From NCBI GenBank assembly GCA_002104945.1, contig MCFH01000002.1:558001-622000 (forward strand): DNA of 64,000 nucleotides, given 5' to 3'. This stretch comes from Piromyces finnis. Its lineage: Eukaryota > Neocallimastigomycota > Neocallimastigomycetes > Neocallimastigales > Neocallimastigaceae. The notes beneath the pieces were generated by a model, which did no database searches, was not told the origin of the DNA, and saw nothing but the letters and a program-made list of their open reading frames with translations. The position numbers were made by a program, and so were the translations under genes. Shown here piece by piece: positions 57,115-64,000 of this stretch (its first letter is position 1; each line of letters begins with the position of its first letter).

Positions 57115-60100
57115 TTAACCAAAACTTTGACTTGCACGTGTACCCTTCTTAAGTCTACTAATACGCCATTCGTTAGGCTTTTCAAATCTATTGAATAATG
57201 GTTCTATAGTACAAGGAAAGAAAACGACATTAAAATAAAATATTATAATGAAAAAAAAAAAAAAAATAAAAATAAAATAAAATAGAATTAGTATATTGAA
57301 TATAAATCATAAATTTAAAAGTTATTAACCATAACCATAAAAATAAAAAAAAAAAAAAAAAAACTTACCAAGTTTCTCTTGTCTTTTACGTTTACTGATT
57401 TTATTTGGATCAGCTGATTTGAAAAAGTTAGGAGCAACCTCTACTAACCATTTAGGATCAATGGTAATAATTTCTCTCATATATTCTTTAGTGGTTAAAA
57501 CTAATTCATGATAAATAACCCAATCTGGACTTTTATTAAATAAAGAACTGCTAGGATGAATATATACAGGTGTACCTTCAACTAATGTCTTATAACCTTC
57601 TTGAGGATCTTTTTTAGCTGCATGTCTAAAGTAACCTCCACAGATAGCAATTAAAACCTTCTTATAGTTACGACCACAACTAATGATATCTTGACGATAA
57701 CGATCCATAATACCTAAAAGTTGTTTACGAACATCTTGTGCACGACGCATGCTTCTAGCTTGAATGAAGTTTTCATAACACCATGGATTAGAAAACTTTG
57801 AGGCTTTCCAGGCATTATATACGGTTAATAAGGTAAGATGATCACCTTCTGGTTGATGGAACTTGGCTTTCTTTTCATCTGCCTTGGCTTGCTTATCCTT
57901 TGGACGATAGAAAATATTTTGAACATTCAACATGGCTACAATAGTTAAAATTTCATCACTGCAACCTAGTTGAGTACTGTAAATTAACATTTTAGAAAGG
58001 AATGGATCTAATGGGAATTCAGCCATTTTACGACCTAGTTTGGTTAAAAGACCTTCTTCATCTAATGCACCTAATTGATAAAGTTGTTCCAAGGCTGTAA
58101 TTAAGGTTTGGACTGGTGGAGGATCCATGAAATCAAAATGAAGTAAATCGTTAATACCCATAGCCTTCAGTGTTAATACTGTATTAGAAAGGTTTTCACG
58201 TTGAATATCAGGCACGGAATTAGGTAACATTTCATTTTGATAAGCAGCTTCGGTATAAAGTCGATAACATTTACCAGGACCTGTACGACCAGCTCTACCA
58301 GAACGTTGTCTTGCTTGAGCTTGAGAAATAGGAACAACAACCAAGGAATCCATACCAAGTTTTGGATCATAGGCACTTTGCTTAACAAAACCAGGATCAA
58401 CAACATAGTAAATACCATCAATGGTAATACTTGTTTCAGCAATGTTAGTAGCAATAACAACTTTACGTGCACCTGGTGGGGCAGGTTCAAAAATCTTAGA
58501 TTGCATTTCACTCGGTAAGGCACTATAAATTGGAAGAATAATTAACTCTGGAACTAAAGGTCCAAGGGCCTTCATACGTTCATATAAAATTTCGGCTGCT
58601 GTATCAATTTCTTCTTGACCTGTTAAAAACAATAGAATATCACCGGCAGGTTCGTTTAAGTGAATTTGCATAATGGTAATAAGAGCAGCATCCAAATAAT
58701 CTGATTCTGGTTCTTTGGTATATAAAATTTCCACAGGATAGGTTCGACCAGGAATAGAGAAAATTGGACAATTATAGAAATAGGCTGAGAATTTTTCAGC
58801 ATCTAAGGTGGCACTAGTAACAATAACCTTTAAATCTGGTCTTCTTTTCACTGTTTGCTTTAAGAGACCAAACATAATATCAGTACTAATAGTTCTTTCG
58901 TGAGCTTCATCCAACATAATTACAGAATAATTACTAAGATCAGGATCAATAAGGCATTCTCTTAACAACATACCATCTGTCATGTACTTAATTCTAGTTT
59001 CTGGAGAGGTACAGTCTTCGAAACGAATGGTATAACCTACTTCTTGTCCAACACGACAACCTACTTCTTCTGCTACACGCTTAGCAACAGACATAGCAGC
59101 TACCCTACGAGGTTGTGTACAACCAATTCTTCCGTGATCAGCAAAACCTTCTTCTGCCAAATATTGAGTCATTTGTGTGGTCTTACCTGAACCAGTATCC
59201 CCTACGACAACTAAAATTTGATTATCTTGAACGGCTTTAACTAAACTATCACGAAGCTTAAAAATAGGAAGAGATTCACGTTGTTCCTTAATAGATAAAT
59301 TTGTAATCTTACCAAAAGTGGTAGCCTTATTAAAGGTTTTCTTTTTCCATTCAGAAATATTAGCACTTGGATCATGAGTGATACCACGAAGATCTTGTGC
59401 AAATGTTCTTTCACCATTTTCTGGCATTGGATCAACCCAAGGCTTATTTAAATCCTTTGGTAATTCATCCATTTCAGCATTAGCTTGTTGTTGCTTAATT
59501 TCTCTTCTTTCCTTAGCTAAAGCTGCACCAGCCAAGGCTGCACGATTTAATGTACCATCTGGATTTTTAACAATTTTAACAGGGGAAAGTTGAACAACTT
59601 GACGTGTATGGCCTCTTAAGAAGAAGGGTTCTTCTTCCTTAATTTCAATATCTAATTCTTCTTCCGTTTCTTCGGTATTCATTAATCCATTTTCTTCATC
59701 GAAAGTTGGGTATTCACTTGGATCTAAAACACCAGAGGCAATTAATTGTTTGATTTCCCACTTTTCAGGTGATGAAAGACGTTTGACCTTACTAATATTA
59801 TTGTCACTGTCATCAATAACCTTTACTTCACCATAAGCTGAAGATCTCAATGGATTTCTAGCTTCTTCTTCCTTAATTTCTTCTGCTGTTTTTACTCTGA
59901 GATGTGGTGTTAAATCCTCACCAGTTTCTTGATTAACATCTTTCATGGATAAACCAATTCTATTTCCTGCAACAGTCATGACTTTAACCTTAACTTTTTG
60001 ACCTCTTGTCACTACTTCACGAGGATGGCTTACACGAACACCACCTGATTTTAAAGCAGAAATATGTACCATACCTTCACATCTCTTTTTAATTCCTTCT

Positions 60101-61337
60101 AATTGTACAAATGCACCAAAATCTCTTAAACTCGTTACTTTACCATTATATATCTTATATAATACAGGAGCATCATCAATTTGATTTTCTCTTCCACCTC
60201 TTCTTCTATCATTTTCTCTATCTCTATATTCTGGACTTTTTGATCTTCTGGAATCTCTGTTTCTTCTTCTGTCTCCACTTCTACTTCTATTTCTTCTTCT
60301 ATCTCTATCTCTATCACTATACCTACTACTATGTCTTCTTTCTCTACTTCTACTTCGACTTCTACTTCTGGATGAATGTCTACTATGTCTTGAATGACCA
60401 TCTCTTTCATTTGCTTCCTTTTTTTTTAATTCTATAAATGACTCTAATTCTTTTAAAGTATCATTAGCAATTTCATCATCTGTACTTTGGGTTTTACCCT
60501 TTTCTTCTTTTTTCATTTCTTCTTCTCTTTTTTCTCTCCATGAAGGATCGTTTTTTATTGCTAAACCTGGAAACAATTTTGTTTTATCATCTTCTGCATC
60601 ATCTTCATCCCATTCACTTTTTTGTTTCTTTGATCGAGCTTTTGGTTTTAATGTACGAATTAATCTATCTAATGTTTCTATAAAATAATCTGGAAATTCA
60701 CCTCCTTGTAAAAGAGATTTCTTAAATTCTTCATATGATTTTGACTGCTCATGTAAATTTATAACAAATTCAGCTGATAATATTGTAAATGTAATATAAT
60801 GAGTTTATAGTTATATATACAATTGATTATGTATAATTTTTAAAATTAATTAGTTTTGAAATTTCAATCCAAATTTCATTGATTAAATTTTAATGTTGAG
60901 TAATAGCAAATATATATATAAAGAAAAAAAATATGAATATGATATATTATTATTTTATATATATGTATTTAAAATTAAAAAAAGAAAAAAAGAATCTACA
61001 TTTTCATTTTTATATTTTAATAATGAAAAAATTCATATATAAAAAGATTTCATATTTTATAAAATGAAATCTCTTTTTTGATTATCTTTTAGTTTTATTA
61101 ATTGCAATTGCAATATAATATGTAATGAAAATTAAATATCATAAATGTTTTCATATAATATAATTTATCATTATAAAAAAAATAATAATAATAATAATAT
61201 ATATATATATATTTTTTAGTTATTCTTATTTTCTATGACTTACCTAATGTTTTATCGTTAATTCCTGTATGATTGTATAATTCATTGGTAATTTTAGATA
61301 CTAATGAAAGTCTTTCTAATTTTTGTAAATCATCCAT
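57115..61337 (-). CDS. PRP22: Spliceosomal DEAH-box ATP-dependent RNA helicase Prp22/DHX8 (3 exons)
   Basis: Helicase that releases mature mRNA from the spliceosome. Exons on the minus strand: 61244-61337, 57369-60773, 57115-57203. They total 3,588 nt, 1,195 residues (yeast 1,145; human DHX8 1,220). Exon 1 ([20 protein letters not shown]) continues as INDKTL|AEFV, the DHX8 N-terminal signature. Then an Arg/Ser-rich segment at about 155-226 and an S1 RNA-binding domain at about 235-310 ([22 protein letters not shown]). Helicase motifs: [10 protein letters not shown] near 556, DEAHE near 653, TSATL near 683, [10 protein letters not shown] near 856. The helicase-associated C-terminal domains end in exon 3 with [17 protein letters not shown], as in DHX8. 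Without the two small terminal exons the protein would lack its conserved ends. Start chosen at 61337 by homology. Confidence 0.95.
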
Positions 61338-62391
61338 TATTTATAATACATTATTAATTTAATGATTGTATATATATATATATATTTCAATTAAAGATTG
61401 AATACTTTAGTAAATTTACAAAATAACTTTTTATAATTTAAATTATATTTTACAATGATTTTTATTTTTAATTTTAAAAAAAAAATATATATATATAAAT
61501 ATTTATAAAAAAAAAAAAAATCAATGTTCTTAAATGAATTATCCAATAATTTAAATTAAAAAAAAAAAAAATGAACAGAATATACACTAAATGAAAATTT
61601 TAATTAAATTTAAATAATAGAAAAAAAAAAAAAAAAAGATTGATATTTGATAAAAAAATAAAAACTAATACAGTTTTCAGTTTTAGTTTTTTTGTTCATT
61701 CTTTTGTTTTTGTTTTTTATATATCATTTTATTTAGTTTTTAAAAGGGTTTTTTTTCTTAAACATACTAATATTTTATTATATATATTTACAAAAGTGTG
61801 TCTAATAATTATCTTAATTATTTTATTATAAAAAATAATTTCTATTTAAATTAACTAATAAATACTAAAATACTAATACTAATAATACTAATAGAATAAT
61901 AATATTTTTAATGGTATATAAGTGAAGCTTTCTTCAAATAATAAAAATCTTAAGAATAATAAAAAGGATAAAAAAATATATAATATATTATTATCATAAA
62001 AAAGATGGTATAATTAAACTATAGGTATAGTTTAATTTAATTAATAATCTTAAATAATTACAGAAAGAGAAAACATAAATATAAAAATAATAAGACATTG
62101 CATTAGATTGTTTGATAGTACGTAATTTATAATTACTATAATTCTTTTCTAAATATTTTTTGAAAAAAATAATAAAATAAGTTATTGCTTTAAATTAATA
62201 ATTTCATTATTTTTTTCATATTTCTTGTAATTTTTACTATATTTTGATTTTAGTAAATACTTTATGTATTTAAACCATTGTCTATTATTTGCTATTATTT
62301 AAGTAATATTAAAATAAAATTAATATATAATACTATAATTCTAAAAAAAAAAAAAAAAAAAAAAAATTATATCAATATATAACTTTAATTA
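61338..62391. other. AT-rich spacer, no gene seen
   Basis: Promoter side of PRP22 and 3' flank of the Sel1-repeat gene. Only homopolymer-rich short frames. Confidence 0.65.
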
Positions 62392-63444
62392 TTATATAAA
62401 TTTACCTGCTTCTAATTTCTTTATATATACTATGGCTGGTTCATAATTTTGTTCATCTGCTTTTTTAAACCTTTAATTTTTCATATATTATTAATTAATT
62501 AGTACAATTATATATTTATTTGCTTTTCTTTTTTATTTTAAATATATGATAAAAATTATTATGTGTATATACCATTCTAATGCCTTATAATTATCGGCAA
62601 CAACACCTTTTCCTTTCATATAGCATAATCCTAAAAAGAACTGAGCAATTGTGAATCCTAATAGATAACATTTTTTTATAAATTCATTTCGCTTAATAAT
62701 ATGTCATAATTTAATATATAATAGAATATCATTTCATTGAATGATATACTAAAATTCAATTTATAATAGATTATATATATAATATTCAAAGAAAATAAAA
62801 ATTACCTTGTCCTGCAGATTTCCTAAACCAGAAAACAGCATGAGAATAATCTTTTAATACAGTAATACCTTTGAAATAAAAGATTCCCAAATTAAACTGT
62901 GAACGGCAACAACCATTTGAAGCAGCAGCACGATACCATTCAATACTTTTTTCATAATTAATATCTGTGCCTTTACCAAAAGCATAACAAGATGCTAAAT
63001 TATATTGAGCTTCTAATTCATTTTGTTGAGCAGCTTTTTCATACCAATAAAATGCCTTAAAGTAATCTTTTTCCAAGTAATTACCATTTTCATAACATAA
63101 TGCCAAATTAAATTGAGCAATACTATTTCCAGCATCAGCTGCTATTCTATACCATTTAACTGCTTCATCCATATCACGTTCAACACCACAACCGTGTTCA
63201 TAACATATACCTAAATTAACACAAGCCGATATATGACCCTTTTTAGATGCTTCCCTATACCATTTTACAGCTAATTCTGGATTACGGCTAATACCACATC
63301 CACGAGCATATGATAAACCTAAATTAAATTGAGCATCTGTGTTACCATTTTCAGCTGCTAAAGAATAATATTTAAATGCTTCTTCTTTGCTAACTGGAAC
63401 ACCATTTCCATCGTTATAACATGTGCCTTTTTTAAGAATATATA

Positions 63445-63526
<82 letters not shown>

Positions 63527-64000
63527 GGTAATATTGTTTATTATTACTATGTTTCATTATTAATAATATTTACCTAATAAATATTGGGCTCTTGGATCAT
63601 TCTTGAAAAATATATATATATATATGTTTTTAGTAAAATGTATATATATTTATATATCTACAAAACTAAATTTGGGGAAAACTTACTTGTTCAGCAGCTT
63701 TTTTATACCAATAAATTGCCTTTTTTATATTCTTCTTTGCATAGGTATGATAACATAAACCTAAATAGAATTGTGATGAAGAATGACCCTAATAAAAAAA
63801 ATCAGTAACGTTTTGAAAATAGATATATATTAATAAACAATAACTCAAATTGAAATGACTGAATAATTTATAGATATTACTTGTTCAGCAGCCATTTGAT
63901 ACCATTTCATTGCTAATTCTTCATTCTTTTTAACATCATAAATTTCACCCAATAGAAATTGAGCATTAACATTATTATTTTTTGCGGCCTTACTAAACCA
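62392..64000 (-). CDS. Sel1-like (TPR-like) repeat protein, 5' part beyond the window
   Basis: Solenoid protein of Sel1-like repeats, which usually act as protein-protein scaffolds in signalling or ER-associated degradation. The precise role is not predictable here. Exons on the minus strand: 63881-64000 (continues outside), 63687-63788, 63574-63601, 62806-63426, 62573-62657, 62392-62470, ending at TAA 62392. Phases agree throughout. Repeat units of about 36 residues are obvious, for example NTDAQFNLGLSYARGCGI, then AVKWYREASKKGH, and EAQYNLASCYAFGKGTD, then SIEWYRAAASNG. At least eight full or partial units are present. The exon at 63574-63601 is only 28 nt (NDPRAQYLL), and the intron after it carries an (ATT)n microsatellite. 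The gene lies upstream of PRP22 on the same strand. Confidence 0.9.
63446..63525. repeat. (ATT)n microsatellite in a Sel1-gene intron
   Basis: About 26 ATT units lying between the acceptor of the 621-nt exon (63426) and the 28-nt microexon, so fully intronic. Confidence 0.92.

Noticed and set aside
60111-60437. Frames of 91-108 codons on either strand over the PRP22 Arg/Ser region
   Set aside because: Shadows of AGA/TCT-rich codons in the real RS-like segment.

Overview
This looks like nuclear DNA of an anaerobic gut fungus (Neocallimastigomycota). The evidence is extreme A+T richness, poly-asparagine tracts, many short introns (GTAAGT/GTATGT donors, TAG/CAG/AAG acceptors), a secreted protein ending in two fungal dockerins (CBM10-type), secreted CotH-kinase proteins, one of them fused to eight hevein-type chitin-binding modules, and a polyphosphatase with a hydrogenosome-like leader. 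Genus cannot be told from sequence alone. Dictyostelium, the other obvious AT/Asn-rich candidate, is excluded by the dockerins.

Layout. 1-0.6 kb: (TTTA)n array. 0.6-1.8 kb (-): acyltransferase-3 membrane protein. 2.5-6.3 kb (-): LINE with an intact 1,175-codon reverse-transcriptase ORF and a poly(A) tail. 7.3-8.3 kb (-): DUF4112 protein. 8.3-20 kb: an 11.7 kb AT-rich gene desert with microsatellites and a perfect 64-nt palindrome. 20-21.4 kb (+): TALE homeodomain protein. 22.9-25.0 kb (+): an eight-exon TAD3/ADAT3 gene (tRNA wobble adenosine deaminase subunit), not visible as one long ORF. 25.6-27.0 kb (+): PPX1-like exopolyphosphatase. 28.0-30.3 kb (+): secreted Asn-rich protein. 30.3-33.9 kb: desert with two possible gene relics. 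33.9-36.8 kb (+): CotH kinase-(CBM18)8. 37.2-40.2 kb (+): a dead LINE copy lying directly against a much older relic of the same element. 42.4-43.7 kb (+): tandem DUF3237-like domains with two dockerins. 44.6-54.6 kb (-): three tandem CotH-kinase paralogues with matching 5' exon lengths. 57.1-61.3 kb (-): PRP22/DHX8 spliceosomal DEAH helicase (three exons). 62.4-64 kb (-): Sel1-repeat protein, cut by the window end.

How the genes fit together. The 28-55 kb half carries six genes with signal peptides. Four are CotH paralogues, one is a dockerin protein, and one is Asn/Ser-rich. This suggests a cell-surface or secretome neighbourhood that grew by tandem duplication, with LINE insertions between. 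The flanks hold conserved housekeeping genes (TAD3, PPX1, PRP22). Exon structures of TAD3, the CotH genes, PRP22 and the Sel1 gene were worked out by hand from splice sites, reading phase and family resemblance. Coding lengths sum to whole codons in every complete gene.
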